Shown: piece by piece, positions 1 to 8,679 of the stretch
Position numbering within the stretch: position 1 is the stretch's first letter
How the letters are laid out: every line of letters begins with the position of its first letter
Source of the DNA: Planctomycetes bacterium syqfu
GTDB lineage: Bacteria; Planctomycetota; Phycisphaerae; Phycisphaerales; Phycisphaeraceae
Length of the DNA stretch: 64,000 nucleotides
Reading direction: 5' to 3'
NCBI GenBank assembly: GCA_020974905.1
Contig: CP087563.1
Span: forward strand, 6,076,001 to 6,140,000
Made by a program: the position numbers and the translations under genes
The notes under the pieces: model-generated
The model's input: the letters and a program-made list of their open reading frames with translations, nothing else
The model's database searches: none
What the model was told of the DNA's origin: nothing

Positions 1-1
1 G

Positions 2-1075
2 CCAAAATGGTCTAAAAATAAAACTCGAGTAAGCCAAGTGGCCCAATTATTGGAAAAGCGGTTGCATCACGGGGATTATTTGCTGAAAGAGATACCCGCT
101 GAGCGTGAGTTAGCCAAGCAGGTGGGTGTCAGTCGGGAGACAGTTCGCAAAGCCGTTTCAGGTCTGATTGAGCGGGGACTGCTACGTCGTGAAGCCAATG
201 GCCGAATTCTTGTTCAGGAATCCAAAGAAGATGTCAGGCAAGTACGTCAGATTGCATTTTTGAGTAACTCATTTCCGAGCCCATATGTGGTACGTTGGCA
301 ACGTGCTATTCAGAAACTTACTCAGCAGCGCGGTTGGGTATGTCGTCATATCTCATTTGCCCATGAACATGATCCGTTGATTGATCAAACTATTAATAGT
401 TTTGATGGGACTTTCATGATGCCCGGCGGTCAACTCGACACCAGCGTTGTTCGTTCACTCAAACAGTCCAAGCGTCCACTGGTCATGTTGGATAGCGATT
501 TTTCCAAAGATGAGATTGTCAGTTTGTGGCTATCACCACCCTTGTTTATCAACAGGCTCTTTGATCATTTGCATGAGTTAGGTCATCGAAAGGTTGCCTG
601 CTTAAACACACAGGGAATGAGCCCGGTCATCGAAACATGGATCGGGCAATGGGAACAATGGAAAAGGATCAACCGTTGTGAAGGCCAACTCATCAACGAT
701 CCGGTTGCAGCATATGACATGCCTGAAGACTATGCCTATGAACTTGTCCATCGAATGATCAAAACAGGTCAATTGGACTGCTCTGCCATATTTTGTACGA
801 CCGGTGTGTCTGCGATTGCAGCCATACATGCTATTGCTGAATGCGGACTGGTTGTCGGGAAGGATATATCCGTTTGTGCTGCGTCCAGTCATGCAGGATT
901 GGCTCGCTACATCAATCCGTCTTTGACATGCATGATGGATGTCAAAGCGGATAAGTATCTCGATGTTTGCCTGGATTGGATCGAACAGGATGGCACCGAT
1001 TGGTGTGGCTCTTACCTGCTTGAACCACATGAACCCAATCTATTCATTGGGCAGTCTGTTGGCTCTGTGGTTTGA
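2..1075 (+). CDS. GntR-family regulator with LacI-type sensor domain (5' end cut by window)
   Basis: A sugar-responsive DNA-binding transcription factor. The N-terminus is a GntR winged helix, with the pattern IPAERELAKQVGVSRETVRK followed by a wing ending GRILVQ. The remaining ~270 residues look like a LacI/periplasmic-binding-protein sensor: IAFLSNSF opening, DGTFMMPGG, LGHRKVACLN, and an AIFCTTGVSAIAAI stretch. A GTG at 38 could serve as a start, but the frame is open to the window edge and the helix before the recognition helix already begins at that point, so the true start probably lies upstream. It sits before a pilin-like gene and a glycoside hydrolase, which fits local control of carbohydrate genes. 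The ligand cannot be told from sequence. Confidence 0.85.
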   Translation, partial: PKWSKNKTRVSQVAQLLEKRLHHGDYLLKEIPAERELAKQVGVSRETVRKAVSGLIERGLLRREANGRILVQESKEDVRQVRQIAFLSNSFPSPYVVRWQRAIQKLTQQRGWVCRHISFAHEHDPLIDQTINSFDGTFMMPGGQLDTSVVRSLKQSKRPLVMLDSDFSKDEIVSLWLSPPLFINRLFDHLHELGHRKVACLNTQGMSPVIETWIGQWEQWKRINRCEGQLINDPVAAYDMPEDYAYELVHRMIKTGQLDCSAIFCTTGVSAIAAIHAIAECGLVVGKDISVCAASSHAGLARYINPSLTCMMDVKADKYLDVCLDWIEQDGTDWCGSYLLEPHEPNLFIGQSVGSVV

Positions 1076-1132
1076 CCCGTTAATCCTTCGATTCTGAATC
1101 TCTTGACATTATGAATATTCAGGAGCAATACA

Positions 1133-1936
1133 ATGAAGCCCTCAAGACATGACGCATTCACGCTCATCGAATTACTGGTCGTCATTTCGATCATCGCTTT
1201 GTTGATTGCGATTCTCCTGCCATCGTTGGCAAGTGCGCGTAAGGCGGCCCGTAAGGCTATGTGTAGTTCCAACTTCAGACAGCTTGTCGTGCTTCAGACG
1301 GTGTATCACGAGGACAATGGCGAGTTCAGTTTTGCCTACTTACCCGGTGGATCGCCGCCTACGGGTTACAGTTCATTAACATCTCCGCCCAGTCTCTGGT
1401 GGCATAAGTTCTGGATGTATTATCTGGCTAAGGATCAACCGGGCTATAACCAACCTACCAGTAATGCTACGGTTTATACTGAGTTGACCAAGAATATCTT
1501 TCATTGCCCGGGTAATCCTGCATATGACCCCAGTGACCCGCAGCCAGGCTTATCAGCAACAGGTCGCAGTTGGATGTCCTACGGCATGAACTGGCATCTT
1601 GGTGCAGAAATCAAACACAAAAACTCCGCTGGATGGCGTGAAGGAGGCGGCAATCGCACCGACCGTATCGCCATCCCATCCGCCACATTGATGTTTATCG
1701 ATCTGGTGGGGCATCCCGTGATTCAGGAACGCTTGCCATTTTTTGACAACACCCCCAATAAGGTACGTGTCGATTACCCCCACCTTGGGGCTGCCAACGT
1801 AGGTTTCGTCGATGGGCATGTTGCATCACTGGATGAAACAACTGGCCGTGCTGCTGCCTATGTGTCCTATACCAAGAGTATCGTCAGTGAAAGTCCAAAG
1901 TTGATTGTCGAAAAACCCGCGACGCTTTCCTACTAA
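1133..1936 (+). CDS. Pilin-like protein with N-terminal methylation site and H-X9-DG motif
   Basis: An exported type IV pilin/type II pseudopilin-like protein of the kind that is greatly expanded in planctomycetes. The short basic leader ends in the prepilin cleavage/methylation signal ([20 protein letters not shown]), which would be cut and methylated by a prepilin peptidase and doubles as the membrane helix. The C-terminal part carries the H-X9-DG motif (PHLGAANVGFVDGHV), in which nine residues separate His and Asp-Gly. The start is well supported by AGGAG at 1121-1125, seven bases upstream. It lies 57 bases after the GntR regulator and just before a GH-A hydrolase, so it may be co-expressed with them. 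The role of these proteins is unknown; surface display or substrate capture is an inference. Confidence 0.88.
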   Translation: MKPSRHDAFTLIELLVVISIIALLIAILLPSLASARKAARKAMCSSNFRQLVVLQTVYHEDNGEFSFAYLPGGSPPTGYSSLTSPPSLWWHKFWMYYLAKDQPGYNQPTSNATVYTELTKNIFHCPGNPAYDPSDPQPGLSATGRSWMSYGMNWHLGAEIKHKNSAGWREGGGNRTDRIAIPSATLMFIDLVGHPVIQERLPFFDNTPNKVRVDYPHLGAANVGFVDGHVASLDETTGRAAAYVSYTKSIVSESPKLIVEKPATLSY

Positions 1937-1976
1937 AACGCTTGTAGGTTTCAATCTCTATTCGGGAATATTAAAA

Positions 1977-4499
1977 ATGACACACACCGTCATAAGCAAT
2001 ATACGTTCGTACACACTGATTGGTATTTTGATTTGCCTTATGATTTCCGGGGAGGGAAAAGCAGATACACAGGCCAATCAACTCAAACGGGTGATTCCGG
2101 TTTCGCCGTTTGATTTGGTGATTGAGCCGGATACGACAAAGCAACTGAGCTGGCATGTTGAACAAATCTCTGATGCAGTGACCTGTCTGATTTACAATTA
2201 TGATTTGAAGGTTGTCTCTGAGCAGATATTGACAATTGATACAAACACCAACCATTTGAGTATGCAGGTTAATCTGCCACGTGGCTACTACGAGATTCGT
2301 TTTCCAGATACGAGCCAGATTTTTGGGCTAATCAGTCTTGAACCGGCGGACGACCAGCAGAACGACCCTTTCTGGTGCGTGGATACTTCTTTGTCCTGGC
2401 ATCAGGGAGACTCCCGACAACGCCAGGCAGCTATCAACATTCTAGCGCGTCAGAAGATCAGTATGGTACGCGAACGCTTTGGATGGCCTGCGGTTGAAGC
2501 ATCGTCTGGTCAATGGAATTGGCAGACCACATCAAAGTATGAGCAGCTTCGCATGGACTTTGCCAAGGCTGGTGTATGTGTAACGGAGATGTTTCATACG
2601 GCCCCCAAGTGGACAGGTGCTGAAGCTCGAAACGCTTTCCCAACCGATTTGGTAGCTGTGTCTCAGTCATGGGCGACCATTGGCAAGCGATGGCAAAAGT
2701 CCCTTGCACAGATTGAGATGTGGAACGAACCGGATACCAATGTCTTTAGCGGGAACATGCCACCCGATCAATTGGCCAGTTTCTATGCAGCGATGGATTA
2801 TACGTTCTATAGCCACAAGATTGATCTGCCTCTGATTATGGGGGGATTGACCAATTCGGTTCTTCATCCCAATCGCGATTATCTACATATTTTTGAGCAC
2901 GCTGGCATCCTTGAACATATTGATGCATTTGCGTTTCACAATCACGATGAAGCCGCAAAACTGCTTGATGATATCCATACCTACCGGCAAATGTTCAAAC
3001 GATTAGGGCGCTCTGATTTGCCACTGATTAACAGTGAATCAGGTCGTGCATGGAAAAACGATCAGCTAGGTGATGATACGTTGGGTGCCCATCCCAGTAG
3101 CGAGCAAGGGCGATATGTCGCTCAGGAAACGGTGATGAAGGCGATTGATACACGTGCGGCCGGTATTGCGCAATTCTATGCTTTTGTCTACCCGTACTAT
3201 CAGGAAAATCGGGGCAACTGGGGCCTCGTGGATCGAGATGGTACGCCGACGCCTGCACTGGCTGGATACTTTAATGCCAAGCGATTGTTAACCAATGCAC
3301 ACTTTGTCGGCGAGTTAAAGCAACGTGATCCGTCACTCGTCAGTTCGCGTCTCTTTGAACGTGATGGGCGTTACATAGCTGTCCTCTTTACCGGGAAGAT
3401 CGGCCAGAATACTGTGATCCCCACTTCTGTGGATCTGGATTTACCATATGAGCAGATCATTGGTATTGATGGCAGAGTCTTGATGGTTCCCCGATCAGGT
3501 CGTATTCCTGTATCCGATGGGTTGGCTTATGTGTTACTTGAAAAAGGGGCGAAGATCGACAGCCTCGTCCGACAGGACACCGCATTGATGACATCATGGC
3601 AAACAGGTCACAAAGCCATTCCCCACGCAAACTCCGGGCCAACGCCTTCGCCGATCATTCTGCAAAGGCACCTGGTGACAGGAGAGGACAGCTTCTCGGT
3701 TGATCGTGGTTTGGTGGTCAAAGCAAGCGAAATAGCCAACATACCAATCAACTTGCGTATCTGGAACTTGGGACAAGACGATGACACATTGAACCTGCAG
3801 GCCCATCCGTTTAACCAATCCCAAGCACCGCTGGCCAGTCAATCGGTTCATATCAAAGCAGGCACGTATTCGCAGATCACCATGCACCTGGACTTGAGCG
3901 ATTCATTATCCGCCAGCAAACCTGCCTATGTGCAGATTGCTGCAATCAATCCCAAAACCAATATCTCACCCATCGCATTCTCCGTGCATCAGAACGCAAC
4001 ATCGGATCAATTACTCAATCCGTACCCCATGCAGATTGATTTACCCATCGCCAATCTCAAACGGTGGAACAACAACACCGCCAAGAACAGCGAGCTAAAC
4101 AAATTCAAACTTGGCGAAGATGGCTGGGGATTTGATGTCACCTTCCAAAGTGGTGGCAATTGGTGTTACCCGATGTTCGGTACGCATGGCATCAGCCTTG
4201 ATGGCATACAAGGCGTCTATGTCAAGGGACGTGCCATGCGCCCCGCTGCGGTCCGCGTAATTGTCTATCACAAAAACGGCGTGGCATTCTTCACGCCCGG
4301 TTCCATCTTCCCTGCTGACGGTAAGTGGCATCAAGCACTGATCAAGTTCGAAGATTTGAAGGTGATGAAGATGACAGCGCACCTGGGATCATCTGAATTG
4401 GACACCAGCAAGATTGTTGGCATTTGCCTCGGATTTAATAGTCTATTTCTGCCGGACAATCGGTTGGAAGTCGAACAGGTAAAATTAGTGGGCCAGTGA
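1977..4499 (+). CDS. Secreted clan GH-A glycoside hydrolase with C-terminal beta-rich domains
   Basis: A predicted secreted retaining glycosidase of 840 residues. The frame is open from 1905, but ATG 1977 gives a proper signal peptide (hydrophobic run TLIGILICLMIS, then GEGKADTQ); the earlier start overlaps the pilin gene and lacks a hydrophobic leader. The central domain is an (alpha/beta)8-type catalytic module: MWNEPD supplies a likely acid/base at Glu251 and INSESG a likely nucleophile at Glu354, as in clan GH-A families such as GH39 and GH5. Residues beyond about 560 look beta-rich, ending in a jelly-roll-like module (GDWGF-type DGWGFDVTF, then GKWHQALIKFED) that may bind carbohydrate. 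The exact GH family and substrate are not clear. Confidence 0.72.
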   Translation: MTHTVISNIRSYTLIGILICLMISGEGKADTQANQLKRVIPVSPFDLVIEPDTTKQLSWHVEQISDAVTCLIYNYDLKVVSEQILTIDTNTNHLSMQVNLPRGYYEIRFPDTSQIFGLISLEPADDQQNDPFWCVDTSLSWHQGDSRQRQAAINILARQKISMVRERFGWPAVEASSGQWNWQTTSKYEQLRMDFAKAGVCVTEMFHTAPKWTGAEARNAFPTDLVAVSQSWATIGKRWQKSLAQIEMWNEPDTNVFSGNMPPDQLASFYAAMDYTFYSHKIDLPLIMGGLTNSVLHPNRDYLHIFEHAGILEHIDAFAFHNHDEAAKLLDDIHTYRQMFKRLGRSDLPLINSESGRAWKNDQLGDDTLGAHPSSEQGRYVAQETVMKAIDTRAAGIAQFYAFVYPYYQENRGNWGLVDRDGTPTPALAGYFNAKRLLTNAHFVGELKQRDPSLVSSRLFERDGRYIAVLFTGKIGQNTVIPTSVDLDLPYEQIIGIDGRVLMVPRSGRIPVSDGLAYVLLEKGAKIDSLVRQDTALMTSWQTGHKAIPHANSGPTPSPIILQRHLVTGEDSFSVDRGLVVKASEIANIPINLRIWNLGQDDDTLNLQAHPFNQSQAPLASQSVHIKAGTYSQITMHLDLSDSLSASKPAYVQIAAINPKTNISPIAFSVHQNATSDQLLNPYPMQIDLPIANLKRWNNNTAKNSELNKFKLGEDGWGFDVTFQSGGNWCYPMFGTHGISLDGIQGVYVKGRAMRPAAVRVIVYHKNGVAFFTPGSIFPADGKWHQALIKFEDLKVMKMTAHLGSSELDTSKIVGICLGFNSLFLPDNRLEVEQVKLVGQ

Positions 4500-4544
4500 T
4501 GGCGCAAGTGTTGTGAACGAACTTTGCTGGCAATGCAGGCTTGT

Positions 4545-5226
4545 TCAGTGCCATGTATGAATCGGATCACTGCCTTGTTTCATCAGTTCCTTTGCAGCTT
4601 CGTAAGGCAGGTTCACCAGTTCAAGCTTGGCCGATGTATGGAAATAGTTGTTCTCATCAAGGTTGTCATGGCCGGCGGTCTGCCAGATTGGATGCTTATC
4701 AAATAAAGCATCGCAGGTTCCAAGGAACAGAGGTGTATTGGTTTGAATGACGAACACAAATGGGTTGAACTGCTCGTTGGCTGCATAGCCATACCAGCTT
4801 CTGGGTAGGGCAGGTTGCGTGCTGCTTCATGATCACGATTACCGGTATTCCGTGCACATCAATAACGCGTTGGAATGAACGATCCGACGCAGCTTGCCAT
4901 TCGGATTCTCCCAGACACTGTGTGTTCAGCGGCATGACGATTGACAATCAGCTACGGTTCCGGGAACCATCAGGTTGAAAAACTCCATGGTGTGTGTCAA
5001 GTTTATGAGCATGAGCTTTTACCTGCCAACGGTATTGGCCGCGTGTAGGATTGTAATCAATTGTGAAAATCCACTTGAAATATTTCCCTTCAGGTACAGG
5101 TATTTTCAGCCTGGACAGCCAACTTTTCGCCGCGGTCTGCCAGCCAAGATCACTGCACTCTCTTTGAGAGTTCGAATTTGCATTTGCCCCAGTGTTTGGC
5201 CAGATCGTGCATCCCAGTTTCAACAT
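4545..5226 (-). pseudogene. Possible frame-shifted gene remnant
   Basis: Between the GH-A gene and the ROK gene about 1 kb has no intact reading frame. On the minus strand, several pieces read like protein in successive frames: 5226-4948 (IPVPEGKYFKWIFTIDYNPT), then a short piece around 4905-4845 (ENPNGKLRRIVHSNALLMC), then about 4800-4545 (WYGYAANEQFNPFVFVIQTN onward). Stop codons and frame changes separate them. I do not recognise the family. The compositional quality of the pieces suggests a decayed gene rather than random sequence, perhaps a carbohydrate-related one given its neighbours, but this is only a judgement by eye. The rest of 4500-5508 shows nothing else. Confidence 0.35.
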
Positions 5227-5508
5227 GGTGGCATTGCGGCACGGTTGGCGAAATTGATCAGACGAAATGTCTGTTTGGTGGTGATCGTTTTGAGTCCAAC
5301 TCTCGATGGAGCGGGACGGAGGTTTCTGCGCATATATGCATATAACGGATGTCGTTTTGATCAGGGCATTTCATTCAGTGCCAGACGTGTATTGGATCAT
5401 GCTCCTGAAGTTGTTCTCAATGGTCAGACAATGCGCAGGTAGCGACGCATGTTCTCTGCCCCAAACCTTGGACAGTTTCCACAGACTGAGTTTGTCATCT
5501 AGCTTGTT

Positions 5509-6624
5509 TTATTCAGCAACCGTGTTGAAATAAATCTTTGCCAGTGCCAATGCCGCACCATTAGCTGAAGGTTGGGTGTCGGGTTCGATCCAATGCTGCA
5601 TTTGCATACGGCAAGCAAACTCACGCAGACTTTGATCCCGGATTTGATCCATCAGTGTGTTGATGTACGTCTGTGTTTGAGGCAGGTCGGTCATGATGGT
5701 GACATAACTGGGACGACAGAAATTCACCGCATTGGCCAAACCCATCACAAGTAATTCTGTCATCTGTTTGACCGCAGGATGGGGGGATACGTTAACAAGT
5801 TCGGATTGCAGATTTTCATTACAGCCATGTTGTTTGAGATAGGCACTGCTGAAAATCCGTTCAAGACAACCGTTGTGGCCACAGTAACAGTGTGGCGTCT
5901 GAACTGGAAAGCGTGTATGCCCCAGCTCATTGGAACAGGTGATGCACCCACGGATGGGATGTCCATTGATCAGCAAGGTTGCTCCAAGCATGCCATCGGA
6001 GAGCAGGATGAGCAGGTGGTCATGGTGTGGATCGTCGGAATGTTCAAGAAGCCAACGTGTCCCAAGCGCATTGGTCAGATTGTCGAATACCAGTTTGTGT
6101 TCGGTCTGTCGATCCAACGGCTTAAGCGATACCTGTTGCCCATCTGGCCATGCAGAGCTGGACAGGACTTTCAGTTGATTCTGATCCATCATCCCGGGTA
6201 TGGAAAGCCCTGTCATGATGGTCTTGGGCGAGATCATTTGTTTAATCAGTTTTTTACATGTCGTAAGAAGTTTACTTGCATCCTTCACGGGGGTGATCGT
6301 CGGAGGATCAAGGGGTTGGCCAAGCAGATTGTAACGACCACAACTCACACTGCCAGGGACAATGGAAGCACCAAGGACGTGGCGTGATTCGGTATCAATT
6401 TGAAGCGACACACTGGGCCGACCACGGGGCAAGGTGTACAGGCTTGACTCCCGCACCAGACCCAACGCCAATAATGTGCTGACATCCTGCCCGATGGTGT
6501 TTTTACGACATGCCATCAGGCGGTGCAGATCCGATCGGCTGCAGTCTCCCATCTTTCGGATCAGATCCATTTCCTGAGAAAGACGAGGAGGAATGTATTG
6601 TGGTGGCGTCAGTAATTCGGTCAT
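5509..6624 (-). CDS. ROK-family transcriptional repressor
   Basis: A ROK protein (371 residues) with an N-terminal winged-helix DNA-binding segment (MGDCSRSDLHRLMACRKNTI and following) and a C-terminal ROK sugar-binding fold. The zinc-binding signature is present as CYCGHNGCLE, preceded by ELGHTRF, and the C-terminus has the usual NGAALALA. The glycine-rich phosphate-binding segment typical of ROK kinases is not evident (IVPGSVSCGRYNLLGQP occupies that place), so it is more likely an NagC/XylR-type regulator than a sugar kinase. It is divergent from the fucosidase gene to its right, which makes that gene a plausible target. No operator could be singled out in the spacer. Confidence 0.82.
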   Translation of the reverse strand: MTELLTPPQYIPPRLSQEMDLIRKMGDCSRSDLHRLMACRKNTIGQDVSTLLALGLVRESSLYTLPRGRPSVSLQIDTESRHVLGASIVPGSVSCGRYNLLGQPLDPPTITPVKDASKLLTTCKKLIKQMISPKTIMTGLSIPGMMDQNQLKVLSSSAWPDGQQVSLKPLDRQTEHKLVFDNLTNALGTRWLLEHSDDPHHDHLLILLSDGMLGATLLINGHPIRGCITCSNELGHTRFPVQTPHCYCGHNGCLERIFSSAYLKQHGCNENLQSELVNVSPHPAVKQMTELLVMGLANAVNFCRPSYVTIMTDLPQTQTYINTLMDQIRDQSLREFACRMQMQHWIEPDTQPSANGAALALAKIYFNTVAE

Positions 6625-7442
6625 TTAAACATTATGTTCGTTTTGCCTTCAAAGAGCTATTGATAATATAGTAACATATGCGATGCAATATGGCAGCACG
6701 GTATGAACTTGATTAAAACTGGCAGACTGGTTTGTGCTGACCATCCAGGGGTAACCCGTTGATCTGTTGTGTGATGGAGATGAGTACCTGCTGGTTTGCA
6801 ATGGAGTCAGACCATGGCAAGACACATCAGTAAAAGTGGCGCCTCAGTGGTGGGATTACACCACATTGGATGAACTGTTGCTGGCTCAAATGGTCGCATC
6901 ATGATCCCTTCGCAGGCAAGGGCAATTCACTGAATCATCTCATCAAGTATTGGGTCGCAGAAGGTCAGATGACCTATGGCGGGTTTATCAGCAAGGTTCA
7001 GTCTGTCACACGTCATGGGCTTGAGGCACAGTTGATTTGCTTTACACTGAAGGTGGATGTTGTACGTGTGACCAACTTGCCTGAAGCATCAACGGATCCT
7101 ATTTGTCCTGTATTGATGTTTAATTGCGATGGTCCGCCGGAGTTGAATATGACAGGTGGGACGCGCGTACCAACGGTTGCTAATCTGCCTTTTGATTCGT
7201 GCTCCAGTGATATTGTGTATTCGTATTGCAGACGTACCCGTTATGGGATCGCGCAATCTGATGAACCATCAATACTGTTGTTTGTTTTATCATCTTTAAT
7301 CAGAAAACCAACATTGATGACTGCTGGTCGTGCTATACCATGAGCTTGGTCAGGATATGATGATTAATTTTATCGACACGCCTTTCGGCTGCCTGATGTT
7401 GTGACTTGCAGTGACCGTGTTTCATGGTGTGGAGATTCAACG
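6625..7442 (+). other. Long spacer, possibly holding a gene remnant
   Basis: About 800 bases between the divergent ROK and fucosidase genes. The first ~100 bases are AT-rich and probably hold promoters. A plus-strand frame runs 6870-7343 (157 codons) without an evident ribosome-binding site and with unusual composition (many Cys, Ile and Ser). Just before it, another frame reads DYTTLDELLLAQMV and then stops. It may be a degraded coding segment. I cannot assign a family and do not regard it as an intact gene. Confidence 0.3.
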
Positions 7443-8669
7443 ATGATGATGCCCGAGCGTCTGGAGTGGTTTGCTGAGGCCCGGTATGGTTTGTTTATGC
7501 ATTGGGGGTTGTACAGCGTTCTGGGGCGTGGGGAATGGGTCTTTAACCGTGAACGTTGGGAGATGGCAGACTATGCAAAGCTTGCTGGCCAGTTCTCCGC
7601 GGAGCATTACGATCCCAGGACATGGGCGAAGATGGCTTGCGATGCGGGCATGCGCTATGCCGTTTTGACCAGCAAGCATCACGAAGGGTTTTGTCTCTGG
7701 GATTCAAAGACCTGCTCGTTTAATGCAACCAACAGTGCTGCCAAACGTGATCTCTTTGGTGAGTATGTTCAGGCATTTCGTGATGCCGGTTTGAAAGTCG
7801 GTGTCTACTATTCCTTGGGCGATTGGTACAACCCGGATTGGACACGTGGTTTTCAAGGTGACGAAGCGGCATACCAACGGTTCATGGATTACACCCGCGC
7901 TCTACTCACCGAACTCCTCACCGACTATGGCAAGATCGATATTCTCTGGTACGACCTGCCCCAATGCTATACCGCGCTGCAATGGCAGGCGGTTGATCTG
8001 AACCACATGCTCCGAAATCTCCAGCCGGACATCATCATCAACAACCGTGCTTACACCAGTGAAGACTTCGGCACCCCCGAGCAGCACATCGCAGCAGCAC
8101 CGGTCGGTCGACTATGGGAAAGCTGCATGACCCTCAATGGACACTGGGGTTACTCTCCCTATGACGCCGAATACAAATCACCCAAAGACATTGCAGTCAA
8201 CCTGGCAACAGTTGCCTCCGGTGGCGGGAATCTGCTGCTGAATGTCGGACCTGATCCGCAGGGGCGCATCCCCGAACAGGCGCAGCAGATTCTCAGGCAC
8301 GTCGGTGATTGGCTTAAGCGTAACGGTGAAAGCATCTACGATGCCTCGGATCGTCACAGCCTGAGTTTTAACCTCTGGGGACCGGTCACCGTACAGGGCC
8401 ATAGCCTCTATCTGCACTTGAAAAACTATTGGGGCAACGAACTGATCGTCGGCGGACTGATCCCCAACGTCCTTGATGCCAAAGTGCTTTCAACCGGCCA
8501 ACCGTTAACCGTCACACGTCGTCATCACCAAATCATTCTCAGCGGTTTACCTGCCCAATCACCTGATGACATCATGACGGTGATCAAACTGCAACTTGAT
8601 GCCAAGCCCGAGCACGATATCAGTCGCGTGATCGGTGCAGCAGACATCTTCCCCCAACTGATCAACTAA
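7443..8669 (+). CDS. Alpha-L-fucosidase (GH29)
   Basis: Hydrolyses alpha-linked L-fucose from glycans. The family pattern is strong throughout: GLFMHWGLYSVLGRGEW near the N-terminus, LTSKHHEGFCLWDSK, YYSLGDWYNPDW, KIDILWYDLPQ (Asp171 is the expected nucleophile), and the C-terminal SGGGNLLLNVGPDPQG block. The start was set at ATG 7443, six bases after GGAG(A) at 7431-7435; an in-frame GTG at 7401 lacks such a site and adds non-family residues. At 408 residues it is the short GH29 form without an obvious C-terminal binding module. No signal peptide is visible, so it may act in the cytoplasm on imported oligosaccharides. Ten bases separate it from the beta-helix gene, so the two are probably one operon. 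Confidence 0.93.
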   Translation: MMMPERLEWFAEARYGLFMHWGLYSVLGRGEWVFNRERWEMADYAKLAGQFSAEHYDPRTWAKMACDAGMRYAVLTSKHHEGFCLWDSKTCSFNATNSAAKRDLFGEYVQAFRDAGLKVGVYYSLGDWYNPDWTRGFQGDEAAYQRFMDYTRALLTELLTDYGKIDILWYDLPQCYTALQWQAVDLNHMLRNLQPDIIINNRAYTSEDFGTPEQHIAAAPVGRLWESCMTLNGHWGYSPYDAEYKSPKDIAVNLATVASGGGNLLLNVGPDPQGRIPEQAQQILRHVGDWLKRNGESIYDASDRHSLSFNLWGPVTVQGHSLYLHLKNYWGNELIVGGLIPNVLDAKVLSTGQPLTVTRRHHQIILSGLPAQSPDDIMTVIKLQLDAKPEHDISRVIGAADIFPQLIN

Positions 8670-8679
8670 CACGCATGCC

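Noticed and set aside
5779-6387. 202-codon plus-strand frame inside the ROK gene
   Set aside because: The ROK protein on the other strand has full family motifs; this frame has none.
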